The position numbers and the translations under genes are program-made. From positions 1 through 43,866 of the forward strand of contig JAUNIY010000008.1 in NCBI GenBank assembly GCA_030523305.1: a stretch of DNA of 43,866 bases. The letters run 5' to 3'. This stretch comes from Eubacteriales bacterium (lineage in GTDB: Bacteria > Bacillota > Clostridia > Oscillospirales > Butyricicoccaceae). The notes under the pieces were generated by a model. That model made no database searches and was not told the DNA's origin. It was given only the letters and a program-made list of their open reading frames with translations. Positions 15,610-23,393 of the stretch are shown here, piece by piece; position 1 is the stretch's first letter, and every line of letters starts with the position of its first letter.

Positions 15610-16794
15610 ATGAGCGAAAAACCTGTTAAATTGTGGACAAAGGATTTTACTTTGATTATTATCATCAATTTTCTTGTCTTTATGAACCATCTGATGATTT
15701 TGTCCACATTTCCATTTTATATTGAATATTTGGGCGGATCGGAAACGATTTCCGGCCTTGCCGCCGCGCTGTTTTCCATTGTCGCCGTCATCTGCCGTCC
15801 CTTCATCGGCTGGATGCTGGACAATGGCAAGCGCAAAGCCATTTTAATCATCGGCCTGTGCGGCATGGCCCTGATGCCAATCGGCTATCTGGTACTTGCA
15901 ACCATGTTTCTGGCATTTGTCTGCCGTATGGTTCATGGCGCGTCGCTGGCCTTTTCCAATACTTCTACCTCCACCATTGCAACCGACATCATTCCGAAAT
16001 CACGTTTTGCTGAAGGTATGGGCATGTTTGGCCTGGCCACGGCATTGGCTACGGCCTGCGCACCGGCTCTCGGCCTGGCTCTGATGGAAAAAATGGGCTT
16101 TACCACGTTATTCCTATTTGCTGCCATTTCGATTGCAATTGCATTGGTATTGTTCCTGATGCTCAAAACGCCGAACGTAACAGTACAAAAGAAACCGTTC
16201 ACCATAAAGGGCCTTTTAGATAAAGACGCACTTCCGGCTTCCGCTACTGCATTGGTATTTATGCTGACTTACGGCGCACTGGAAAACTTTACGGCAAAAT
16301 TTGCAGCCGAGCAAAACCTGCCTTCTGGCGGCATCTTCTTTGCGATTATGGCAGTTGCCCTGCTCATTACGCGTTTATCCGCTGGCAAGGTGACTGACCA
16401 GCGCGGCGAAGGTATTTTTGCATATACCTGTAACCTCGCCATGCTTGCCGCTTTTCTGTTGATGGGTTTGTTCCCGAACATGATTACGTATTTGCTTTCC
16501 GCCGTACTCGCCGGCTTTGGCTTTGGCGGTTTGGAACCGGCATTGCAGTCGATGGCAGTTGCCATCGCGCCGCCGGAACGACGTGGCAGCGCAAACTCGA
16601 CCTTCCTGTGCGCATATGACATTGGCATCGGTGTCGGCGGCGGTATTGCAGGTTCGTTGATTACCGCCATCGGCTACAACCATATGTTCGTGGTGATGGG
16701 CGTATTTAACCTGTTATCCATCGTCATTTACATGGCATGGGGACGCAACCATCCGTCTTCTTTCTCTTACCGCAAGAAGCACGGCCTGGAATAA
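15610..16794 (+). CDS. MFS transporter, probable drug or sugar exporter
   Basis: The 394-residue product has about twelve membrane helices. Its MFS motif A-like loop reads GWMLDNGKRKAI, between helices 2 and 3. The overall pattern is that of the AraJ/YfcJ-like (COG2814) efflux branch. The substrate cannot be read from sequence. The ATG at 15610 follows TAGGAGG by eight bases. The leader carries a promoter with an immediate terminator hairpin, suggesting conditional expression, which would fit an inducible exporter. Confidence 0.88.
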   Translation: MSEKPVKLWTKDFTLIIIINFLVFMNHLMILSTFPFYIEYLGGSETISGLAAALFSIVAVICRPFIGWMLDNGKRKAILIIGLCGMALMPIGYLVLATMFLAFVCRMVHGASLAFSNTSTSTIATDIIPKSRFAEGMGMFGLATALATACAPALGLALMEKMGFTTLFLFAAISIAIALVLFLMLKTPNVTVQKKPFTIKGLLDKDALPASATALVFMLTYGALENFTAKFAAEQNLPSGGIFFAIMAVALLITRLSAGKVTDQRGEGIFAYTCNLAMLAAFLLMGLFPNMITYLLSAVLAGFGFGGLEPALQSMAVAIAPPERRGSANSTFLCAYDIGIGVGGGIAGSLITAIGYNHMFVVMGVFNLLSIVIYMAWGRNHPSSFSYRKKHGLE

Positions 16795-16807
16795 AAAGTC
16801 CATACTG

Positions 16808-16838
16808 GGGCGCATGCAGAAGATTCTGCCATGCGCCC
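16808..16838 (+). terminator. Terminator-like hairpin after the MFS gene
   Basis: GGGCGCAT-GCAGA pairs with TCTGC-ATGCGCCC with one bulged C, followed by TGTTCATTTTG. The T-tract is poor but the stem is strong. Confidence 0.6.
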
Positions 16839-16901
16839 TGTTCATTTTGTTCCCCATCACATATACCATGCATTATTTGGCCTTTGGATGCAAGGTTTAC
16901 C

Positions 16902-16930
16902 TTGTATTTGCATACAGCACCTGTTACAAT
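16902..16930 (+). promoter_or_regulatory. Promoter of the first SLH gene
   Basis: TTGTAT (16902-16907) and TACAAT (16925-16930) are separated by 17 bases. The core CTGTTA-x-AATATGT is shared with the promoter of the second SLH gene at 18911-18939. Confidence 0.65.
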
Positions 16931-16986
16931 ATGTGTATACCATTTATTGTGTTGCAAATGATACACAAAAAAAGGAGGTCAACAGA

Positions 16987-18465
16987 ATGAAATGGAACAA
17001 ACAAGCGGTGAGCCTTATCCTATCAGGAGCGCTCGCAATATCTGCTGTACCAGCAGGATTGGCGGCGGATATGGTAGAATATATTTCGCACAACGTTAAC
17101 GCAACCATCGTAGACAGCGGTACATGCGGTGAAAACACAACTTGGACGCTGGACAGCGAAGGAACGATGACCATCGAAGGCAGCGGAACGATCTCAGATT
17201 CCGACTACTTTCGGCAAAACCGCGATGCCATCCGGAACATCGTCATTTGCCCTGGTGTAACAGGCATCGGCACGACCATTACCAGTGCATGGATTTTCAG
17301 TTCCTATAACAATCTGGAAAGCGTAACGATTCCAGATAGTGTGGCATATATTGGACTTGGCGTATTCAACGATTGCGCAAAGCTTACGGAAATTAACGTC
17401 GCGCCTGAAAATGCATATTACAGCTCCATTGACGGCGTTTTGTTCAACAGGGACAAAACAACCCTTGTTATGTACCCCAAGGGAAAAGGAGACTCGTATA
17501 CCGTGCCTGACGGCGTAACCACAATCGGTACATATGCTTTTGCATGGAGCGATATTGCAGACGTGACGCTGCCGGACAGCTTGACAAATATCGGCCCTTG
17601 GGCGTTTATCTGTTGTTATGATCTGACAAAGGTAACCATCCCAGCCCATGTAACAAGCCTTGATATCGGCGCTTTCCACGGCTGTACAAGCCTGTCTGAA
17701 ATCTATTTTACTGGAGACGCTCCGGAGATGTATGAGCATGATATCAATATGGACCCGGAAGCATATGCTGCTTCGTTCAAACGTGTCACCGCTACAGCTT
17801 ACTATCCGAAGGATGCTTCCGGCTGGGAGGACGTGCTCACAAAGGATTATACTGGCCCGGAGGGGAAATTGACATGGGTAGCATATGACCCGGACGCAGA
17901 TAATCCAACTCCCCCCACCCCGGTATCCGACATCTTCCAGGATATCACCCCGAACGCCTGGTACACCGACGCTGTACAGTACGTCTATGACAACGGCATC
18001 ATGAAGGGCATGGGCAACGGCACGTTTGCGCCGGGCGAATCCATGACCCGCGCGATGGTTGCGCAGATTCTGTACGCGCAGGCCGGTTCCCCGGCAGTAT
18101 CTGGCGATATCCCATTTACCGACGTGCCGGCCGGCAAGTGGTATTCCGACGCCATCCTCTGGGCAAATCAGAATGACGTGGTTGCCGGTATGGGCGACGG
18201 CACATTTGCACCAAGCGCCAACATCACCCGACAGGAATACGCTGCGATCCTGTACCGCTACGAGAAATCCCCGACGGTATCCGGCTCCCTGGACTTCCTG
18301 GATGCGGATACCGTATCCGGCTGGGCAACCGACGCTGTGCTGTGGGCTACCCAGAACGGCATCATCAACGGCACAGCCAACAACGGCGTGACGCTGCTCG
18401 ATCCGAAGGGCACCGCAACCCGCGCACAGAGCGCAGTCATCCTCAAAGGCTATTTGGAAAAATAA
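16987..18465 (+). CDS. Surface protein: BspA-like leucine-rich repeats with three SLH domains
   Basis: The 492-residue product starts at the ATG at 16987, eight bases after AAAGGAGGT. It has a signal peptide (MKWNKQ, hydrophobic core, AGLAA). The middle region (about 80-260) has LRR_5/BspA-type repeats such as VTIPDSVAYIGLGVFNDC and VTLPDSLTNIGPWAF. Three S-layer homology domains (about 315-492) follow, with TRA/TRQ signatures (SMTRAMVAQIL, NITRQEYAAIL, TATRAQSAVIL). SLH domains bind pyruvylated secondary cell-wall polymers, and BspA repeats often mediate adhesion. The SLH region is nearly identical in DNA to that of the gene at 18994. A frame open to 16831 runs through the promoter and is not used. 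Confidence 0.9.
   Translation: MKWNKQAVSLILSGALAISAVPAGLAADMVEYISHNVNATIVDSGTCGENTTWTLDSEGTMTIEGSGTISDSDYFRQNRDAIRNIVICPGVTGIGTTITSAWIFSSYNNLESVTIPDSVAYIGLGVFNDCAKLTEINVAPENAYYSSIDGVLFNRDKTTLVMYPKGKGDSYTVPDGVTTIGTYAFAWSDIADVTLPDSLTNIGPWAFICCYDLTKVTIPAHVTSLDIGAFHGCTSLSEIYFTGDAPEMYEHDINMDPEAYAASFKRVTATAYYPKDASGWEDVLTKDYTGPEGKLTWVAYDPDADNPTPPTPVSDIFQDITPNAWYTDAVQYVYDNGIMKGMGNGTFAPGESMTRAMVAQILYAQAGSPAVSGDIPFTDVPAGKWYSDAILWANQNDVVAGMGDGTFAPSANITRQEYAAILYRYEKSPTVSGSLDFLDADTVSGWATDAVLWATQNGIINGTANNGVTLLDPKGTATRAQSAVILKGYLEK
17943..18465 (+). repeat. SLH anchor cassette, copy 1
   Basis: About 520 bases encoding the three SLH domains align without gaps to 19860-20382 at a constant offset of 1917 bases. 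By eye, identity is above 90 percent, with most changes at third positions plus small clusters. Confidence 0.9.
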
Positions 18466-18480
18466 ACACGTATTGATATA

Positions 18481-18521
18481 ACGAATCCCCTGTGGTCATG
18501 CTACAGGGGATTCGTTCTTTT
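18481..18521. terminator. Terminator between SLH gene 1 and the XRE regulator
   Basis: ACGAATCCCCTGT (18481-18493) pairs with ACAGGGGATTCGT (18503-18515) and is followed by TCTTTTA. It ends the plus-strand SLH gene and may also serve the convergent XRE gene. Confidence 0.8.
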
Positions 18522-18525
18522 ATGA

Positions 18526-18852
18526 TTACTTTTTGATTTCTTCCAGTGCAGTACGCAACATTGCTGTGATAATTCGGATTTGATCCGGTTCTGCATCGTT
18601 CCATAATTCTGACAGCGCATCAAAATGGGACATTTCATTTTGTCCAAGCATATCGGTCAACAAATATGTGGGGGAGATTTCCAATGCATTACAAATATCC
18701 ACAAAAACCGGCAGGCTCGGAACCTTTGTCCCAGCTTCAATTTGACGGATGTATGTGGCATTGACGTTGCAGCGTTCGGACAGCCCTTCACTGGTTAATC
18801 CGCAGCTTTTACGGGCGATATTCATTCGTTTCCCCAGTGCTTTTTTGTCCAT
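18526..18852 (-). CDS. XRE-family helix-turn-helix regulator
   Basis: The 108-residue product has an N-terminal HTH_3 domain (about 6-62). It contains GLTSEGLSERCNVNATYIRQIE and a following ALEISPTYLL, the common Cro/cI-SinR pattern. A short C-terminal helical part ends in LRTALEEIKK. The ATG at 18852 is preceded by GAGGAGGATCTT. It lies between two SLH genes and diverges from the second, so control of one or both surface genes is possible but inferred only from position. An inverted repeat in the shared upstream region is a candidate operator. Confidence 0.88.
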   Translation of the reverse strand: MDKKALGKRMNIARKSCGLTSEGLSERCNVNATYIRQIEAGTKVPSLPVFVDICNALEISPTYLLTDMLGQNEMSHFDALSELWNDAEPDQIRIITAMLRTALEEIKK

Positions 18853-18872
18853 AAGATCCTCCTCGTAAACTA

Positions 18873-18893
18873 TAGGTATATAAATTGTATACT
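18873..18893. promoter_or_regulatory. Inverted repeat between XRE gene and SLH gene 2 (candidate operator)
   Basis: GTATA (18876-18880) and TATAC (18888-18892) form a dyad around TAAATTG, within the 141-base divergent region and 19 bases before the -35 of the SLH gene. Such dyads are typical XRE operators; binding is not shown. Confidence 0.35.
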
Positions 18894-18910
18894 TTCAGCT
18901 TACATTGTGC

Positions 18911-18939
18911 TTGCAATTTTGAATAGCATCTGTTAGAAT
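18911..18939 (+). promoter_or_regulatory. Promoter of the second SLH gene
   Basis: TTGCAA (18911-18916) and TAGAAT (18934-18939) are 17 bases apart. The CTGTTA-x-AATATGT block matches the promoter of SLH gene 1. Confidence 0.7.
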
Positions 18940-18993
18940 ATGTATTGTAGTCTAACAGACTACAAACTATACACCATCAAAGGAGGAATTTGT

Positions 18994-20382
18994 ATGAAAT
19001 GGAAAAAACGAGCGGTGGGCGCATTGTTCACAGGCGCGCTGGCTGTGACGATGCTTGCAACCAACGCATTAGCTGGGGATGGTATTCCAGAGCCGCCAGT
19101 GATCGAACAAGCCAAAAAGAGCGCTGATTATGAACTGGTGTTCTCTACAGAGCACTACAGGGTGCATGATGATGTTTGGGAAGATGTGTTTTCAGAATAC
19201 AATTATACATTTGATGATTCTGGAAAAATCGCAAAAATATATGCGAAACAGCATTATTCCCTCCAAGGCCGCACAGCTACATGGACTGAAACAAATATTT
19301 ACGATAACGACGGACGGTTAAGTCAAAAGAATGGCTGGGGATATACCACAATTTACGAGTATAACCAAAACGGTCAGCTTATTCGTGAAACAGAATCTAG
19401 TGATTCAGATCATGATCCAGATCATATTTGTCAAACCTCATACACTTATGACGATAATGGCAACATGGTCTATATGTCAGACGGGGGGGATCCGGAATAT
19501 CGCTACACATACAACGAGCAAGGATATCCCATTTACGCCGATGCGTTGGATGAGAATGGAAACATTTATTGGCGGCATCATTATTACTACGACCAGAACA
19601 ACAAGCCGGTTTCTTGTACCGTTCAATATGGCAATGAGTATTATGATGACAATGGTAATTATATGATTGGTGAATTCGATGAAAATGCTGAAGAATATCT
19701 TATCTGGACAAGAGAATACGACAGCAACGGCAACATGATCAAGGAAATTTGGGACTCTTATAGTGAAACTGTATACGAATATGAGAAAATCAGCGTTCTG
19801 CAACAGCAGGAACCGGTTACTCCTTCGTCTTCTATATCAGTCTCTAAAATCTTCAAAGACATCACCCCGAACGCCTGGTACACCGACGCTGTACAGTACG
19901 TCTATGACAAACACATCATGCGGGGCATGGGCGACGGCACGTTTGCGCCGGGTACATCCATGACCCGTGCAATGGTAGCGCAGATTCTGTACGCGCAGGC
20001 CGGTTCCCCAGAAGTATCCGGCGATATTCCTTTTACCGACGTGCCTGCCGGCAAGTGGTATTCCGACGCCATCCTCTGGGCAAATCAAAATGACGTGGTT
20101 GCCGGTATGGGCGACGGCACATTCGCACCAAGCGCCAACATCACCCGTCAGGAATACGCTGCGATCCTGTACCGCTGCGAGAAATCCCCGGCAGTTTCCG
20201 GTTCCCTGGACTTCCCGGATGCAGATACCGTATCCGGCTGGGCAACCGATGCTGTGCTGTGGGCAACCCAGAACGGCATCATCAACGGCACAGCCAACAA
20301 CGGCGTGACGCTGCTCGATCCGAAGGGCACCGCAACCCGCGCACAGAGCGCAGTTATCCTCAAGGGCTATTTGGAAAAATAA
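18994..20382 (+). CDS. Surface protein: YD/RHS-like repeats with three SLH domains
   Basis: The 462-residue product starts at the ATG at 18994 behind AAAGGAGGAATTTGT. It has a signal peptide (MKWKKRAVGALF..., cleavage near NALA). The middle region (about 50-270) is rich in Tyr, Asn and Asp, with repeats such as YTYDDNGNMVYMSDGG and YDSNGNMIKEIW. These resemble YD/RHS-type repeats or the MORN-like variants found in surface proteins. Three SLH domains (about 285-462) are nearly identical to those of the gene at 16987. Signal peptides and promoters are also similar, so the two genes share flanks but carry unrelated middle modules. The target of the variable part is unknown. Confidence 0.88.
   Translation: MKWKKRAVGALFTGALAVTMLATNALAGDGIPEPPVIEQAKKSADYELVFSTEHYRVHDDVWEDVFSEYNYTFDDSGKIAKIYAKQHYSLQGRTATWTETNIYDNDGRLSQKNGWGYTTIYEYNQNGQLIRETESSDSDHDPDHICQTSYTYDDNGNMVYMSDGGDPEYRYTYNEQGYPIYADALDENGNIYWRHHYYYDQNNKPVSCTVQYGNEYYDDNGNYMIGEFDENAEEYLIWTREYDSNGNMIKEIWDSYSETVYEYEKISVLQQQEPVTPSSSISVSKIFKDITPNAWYTDAVQYVYDKHIMRGMGDGTFAPGTSMTRAMVAQILYAQAGSPEVSGDIPFTDVPAGKWYSDAILWANQNDVVAGMGDGTFAPSANITRQEYAAILYRCEKSPAVSGSLDFPDADTVSGWATDAVLWATQNGIINGTANNGVTLLDPKGTATRAQSAVILKGYLEK
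19860..20382 (+). repeat. SLH anchor cassette, copy 2
   Basis: This is the second copy of the SLH-coding segment at 17943-18465, collinear and without insertions or deletions. Confidence 0.9.
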
Positions 20383-20395
20383 ACACTGACACACA

Positions 20396-20436
20396 TAAAA
20401 TCCCCTGCGGAATCGGTTGTCCGCAGGGGATCGTTT
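20396..20436. terminator. Bidirectional terminator between SLH gene 2 and cysN
   Basis: TCCCCTGCGG (20401-20410) pairs perfectly with CCGCAGGGGA (20421-20430). T-rich sequence on the right and A-rich sequence on the left let it end both the plus-strand SLH gene and the minus-strand sulfate operon. Confidence 0.88.
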
Positions 20437-20449
20437 TGTATGGTATTTT

Positions 20450-22156
20450 TTAAATGATATAATCATCGCCGGTGCTGTTACGGAATACAATCCGGCGGAA
20501 GGTTTCAAAATGCAGCCATCTATTCAGCTGCTTTTCGCCCGCAGCTTTGTGCGCGTCATATACTTCTAAGAATTGTTCCAGCTTCTCCTGTGACGGTACG
20601 CAAATCGCATTGCCGCGTTCATCCACAATCGGAAGTCCGCTGGTCTGATACAGCTCCAACGGCTGAATCTGTGCAAAAATGCCGTCCCGAATGCGGATCA
20701 CTTTGCGTTCTGCCAACGAAAGAATATCAAAGCTTTCCGGATACTGATAGCCCTCGCCGCGCAGCGGAAGCGCGTCGCCCACGGTAAACCGGACGCCTTC
20801 CGGGTCATAGCTTCCCAACAGTCCGGATTCCAGCTGCACATAAACCGTTTCAAACAGATGCGTCTTGACAATCTGATCTTCGCTTTGGAATTGTACGGTG
20901 CGGCCTGCGTCGGTATCGTGCACAATCGCTTCCACAACGCCGCATGCCGAGGTCATATTGGTCACACGGTCGATCAAAAGCAGCTCACCCAACGTCTTAT
21001 GGCGTTCAAAGGCGGCAATCGGAATATCCTCATCCACAGTAATATCGCAGTACGCAATTTCATTCTTCTTCAGGCTGAATGCTGCAACCTGTTCCCCGGT
21101 GTTGACATCGGTCTTATACCGGATCGCACGCACTGCGCCGGGAATCAGCCGTGTGCCTACCTTGATAAAATATTCTTTTCCTTCTGTGAGCTGGCTGTCA
21201 TCCATCCACAGCAGCGTTGCCTGGAATGCCCGTGCAGAGGAAATGTTGTTTCCGCGGGTCAGTACGCGTCCACGCGATACGTCAATTTCACGATCCAGCT
21301 GGATGGTAACCGGCTGACCTGCCTGCGCACGATCCGCCTGCTTGTCTCCGATCAGGATGGCCTTGACGCCCGCCGTTTCCTCACTGGGCTGGACGGTAAT
21401 GGTATCGCCAACCGCGATCTCGCCCGCTTCAATCTGTCCCTGGAATCCACGGAAGGTATGGTTTGGACGGCACACACGCTGTACCGGCATATAAAAGCCT
21501 TCCTCCTGCTGTACATCGTCAATGTCAACAGTTTCCAGATAATCCAGCAGCACCTTGCCGGTATACCACGGCGTATGCTCCGAATGCTTGGTTAAGTTAT
21601 CACCAGCTGTTGCAGAAACCGGAATGATCTGCACATTGGCCAGTTTGAGCTCCTGCGCCAGTTCCTGGATATCTGCTTCGATCTCCTGATACCGCGCCTG
21701 GCTGTACTGCACCAGATCCATTTTATTGAGCGCAAAGACAAAGTAACGGATGCCCATCAGTGCGCAGATGCGCGCATGGCGGCGGGTCTGTACCAGAACG
21801 CCTTGGGAAGCGTCAATCAGGATAATGGCAAGATCGGCAAATGATGCGCCTACCGCCATGTTTCTGGTGTACTCTTCATGTCCCGGCGTGTCCGCAACGA
21901 TGAAGCTGCGGTTATCCGTCGTAAAATAACGGTACGCTACGTCAATCGTAATGCCCTGTTCCCGTTCTGCCATCAGGCCATCCAGCAGCAGGGAATAGTC
22001 GATATCGCCGCCCCGGCTGCCAACCTTGCTTTCCAGCTCCAATGCCTGCTCCTGATCGGTATACAGCTTTTTGGTATCATATAAAATATGTCCAATCAAC
22101 GTGGATTTGCCGTCATCCACACTGCCGCATGTAATAAATTTTAACAGACTTTTCAT
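20450..22156 (-). CDS. cysN: Sulfate adenylyltransferase subunit 1 (GTPase), long form
   Basis: CysN is the GTPase that drives ATP sulfurylase (CysDN), forming adenylylsulfate from sulfate and ATP. G motifs are visible: GSVDDGKST (G1, about 12-20), DTPGHE (G3) and NKMD (G4). EF-Tu-like beta barrels follow (about 220-430). The 568 residues exceed the roughly 475 of E. coli CysN. The extra C-terminal part (about 450-568) shows no Walker A, so it is not the APS kinase of CysNC fusions. The start overlaps the cysD stop codon by one base (TGATG). It is the last gene of the operon. Confidence 0.93.
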   Translation of the reverse strand: MKSLLKFITCGSVDDGKSTLIGHILYDTKKLYTDQEQALELESKVGSRGGDIDYSLLLDGLMAEREQGITIDVAYRYFTTDNRSFIVADTPGHEEYTRNMAVGASFADLAIILIDASQGVLVQTRRHARICALMGIRYFVFALNKMDLVQYSQARYQEIEADIQELAQELKLANVQIIPVSATAGDNLTKHSEHTPWYTGKVLLDYLETVDIDDVQQEEGFYMPVQRVCRPNHTFRGFQGQIEAGEIAVGDTITVQPSEETAGVKAILIGDKQADRAQAGQPVTIQLDREIDVSRGRVLTRGNNISSARAFQATLLWMDDSQLTEGKEYFIKVGTRLIPGAVRAIRYKTDVNTGEQVAAFSLKKNEIAYCDITVDEDIPIAAFERHKTLGELLLIDRVTNMTSACGVVEAIVHDTDAGRTVQFQSEDQIVKTHLFETVYVQLESGLLGSYDPEGVRFTVGDALPLRGEGYQYPESFDILSLAERKVIRIRDGIFAQIQPLELYQTSGLPIVDERGNAICVPSQEKLEQFLEVYDAHKAAGEKQLNRWLHFETFRRIVFRNSTGDDYII

Positions 22157-23055
22157 CAGAAATACCCTTCCCTCTTTCTGCGCTCCATGCTTCCGGCCGC
22201 TTCCTTATCAATCACACGGCTGGTGCGTTCCGACGTAACCGCCGCCAGTGTCTCCGCAATCACTTCATCCAGCGTCGTGGCAGTCGATTCCACACCGCCG
22301 GTGAGCGGATAGCATCCCAAGGTACGGAAGCGCACCATTTTGCGCTGCGGCGTTTCTCCCGGCTCCAGGCGCATCCGATCATCATCCACCATGATCAAAT
22401 TGCCGTCGCGTTCCACAACCGGACGCTCTGCTGCAAAATACAGCGGAACAATATCAATGTTTTCCCGCTGGATATACTGCCAGATATCCTTTTCCGTCCA
22501 GTTGGACAGCGGGAACACGCGGATGCTCTCCCCTTTGTGGATTTTGGTGTTGTACAGCTTCCACATCTCTGGCCGCTGGTTTTTGGGATCCCACGCCTGC
22601 GCTTCATTGCGGAAGGAAAAGATGCGCTCTTTCGCGCGGGATTTTTCTTCATCGCGGCGCCCGCCGCCAAATGCCGCCGTAAAGCCGTACTTTTTCAACG
22701 CCTGCTTCAATGCCTGCGTTTTCATGATATCGGTATAGGCCGAGCCGTGGTCAAACGGATTGATGTTCTGCGCCTTGCCTTCCGGGTTGGTATATACCAG
22801 CATTTCGATGCCAAGCTCTTTTGCCTTGCGGTCACGAAATTCGATCATTTCTTTGAATTTCCATGTGGTATCCACATGAAGGAACGGGAACGGCGGTTTT
22901 TCCGGATAAAAAGCCTTCATTGCCAGGTGCAGCATGACCGAGCTGTCCTTGCCGATGGAATACAGCATGACCGGACGCTCGCATTCCGCAGCAACTTCAC
23001 GCATAATATAGATTGCCTCTGCCTCCAATTGGTCGAGGTGGGAAAGGTCTCGCAT
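22156..23055 (-). CDS. cysD: Sulfate adenylyltransferase subunit 2
   Basis: CysD is the PP-loop ATP pyrophosphatase subunit of ATP sulfurylase. The 299-residue product carries the P-loop-like [13 protein letters not shown] (about 33-45). Conserved family segments are [30 protein letters not shown] and [13 protein letters not shown] place the start at the ATG at 23055, which keeps nine bases after the TTGGAG ribosome site; TTG and ATG codons a few residues earlier are directly on top of that site. It lies between aprB and cysN and is translationally coupled to cysN. Confidence 0.95.
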   Translation of the reverse strand: MRDLSHLDQLEAEAIYIMREVAAECERPVMLYSIGKDSSVMLHLAMKAFYPEKPPFPFLHVDTTWKFKEMIEFRDRKAKELGIEMLVYTNPEGKAQNINPFDHGSAYTDIMKTQALKQALKKYGFTAAFGGGRRDEEKSRAKERIFSFRNEAQAWDPKNQRPEMWKLYNTKIHKGESIRVFPLSNWTEKDIWQYIQRENIDIVPLYFAAERPVVERDGNLIMVDDDRMRLEPGETPQRKMVRFRTLGCYPLTGGVESTATTLDEVIAETLAAVTSERTSRVIDKEAAGSMERRKREGYF

Positions 23056-23081
23056 ATGTTTCATCTCCAAACGTTCGTAAT

Positions 23082-23393
23082 TTAATATCTGTTTGCATCC
23101 CTGCTGTCAACGGTAATCGTTTCCTGTGACGCATCGGGGCGTACGACAGTCCAATGCAGCAGGCTTCCTTCCTTCGTGACGGTCATGCAGCTGCCCGCTC
23201 CGCCGATATCTGCACCAAGATACAGGGAAATCGCATGGGCCGGACATTGCTTGACACACGATGCACAGCCCCAGCATTCTTCGGGGTAACGCATCCATGC
23301 CCGTTTGTCCTTCATTCCGATCAAAGTACCCGGACAAAGCGCCGCACACTGCCCGCAGCCGATGCATTTGTTTCGGTCAATGTGTATGCTCAT
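23082..23393 (-). CDS. aprB: Adenylylsulfate reductase subunit beta (ferredoxin-like)
   Basis: AprB passes electrons to AprA through two [4Fe-4S] clusters. The 103-residue protein has [13 protein letters not shown] and [12 protein letters not shown], the two cluster motifs. The AprB-specific tail includes [15 protein letters not shown] and ends DANRY. The start is the ATG at 23393, nine bases after GGGAGGT; the ATG at 23402 abuts that site. It overlaps the end of aprA by 17 bases, indicating coupled translation. The short form is typical of AprB subunits in sulfate-assimilating clostridia. Confidence 0.9.
   Translation of the reverse strand: MSIHIDRNKCIGCGQCAALCPGTLIGMKDKRAWMRYPEECWGCASCVKQCPAHAISLYLGADIGGAGSCMTVTKEGSLLHWTVVRPDASQETITVDSRDANRY

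Noticed and set aside
17943..20382. Repeated DNA as a mobile element or CRISPR-like array
   Set aside because: The repeats are coding SLH domains in frame, with no transposase, terminal inverted repeats or spacer structure.
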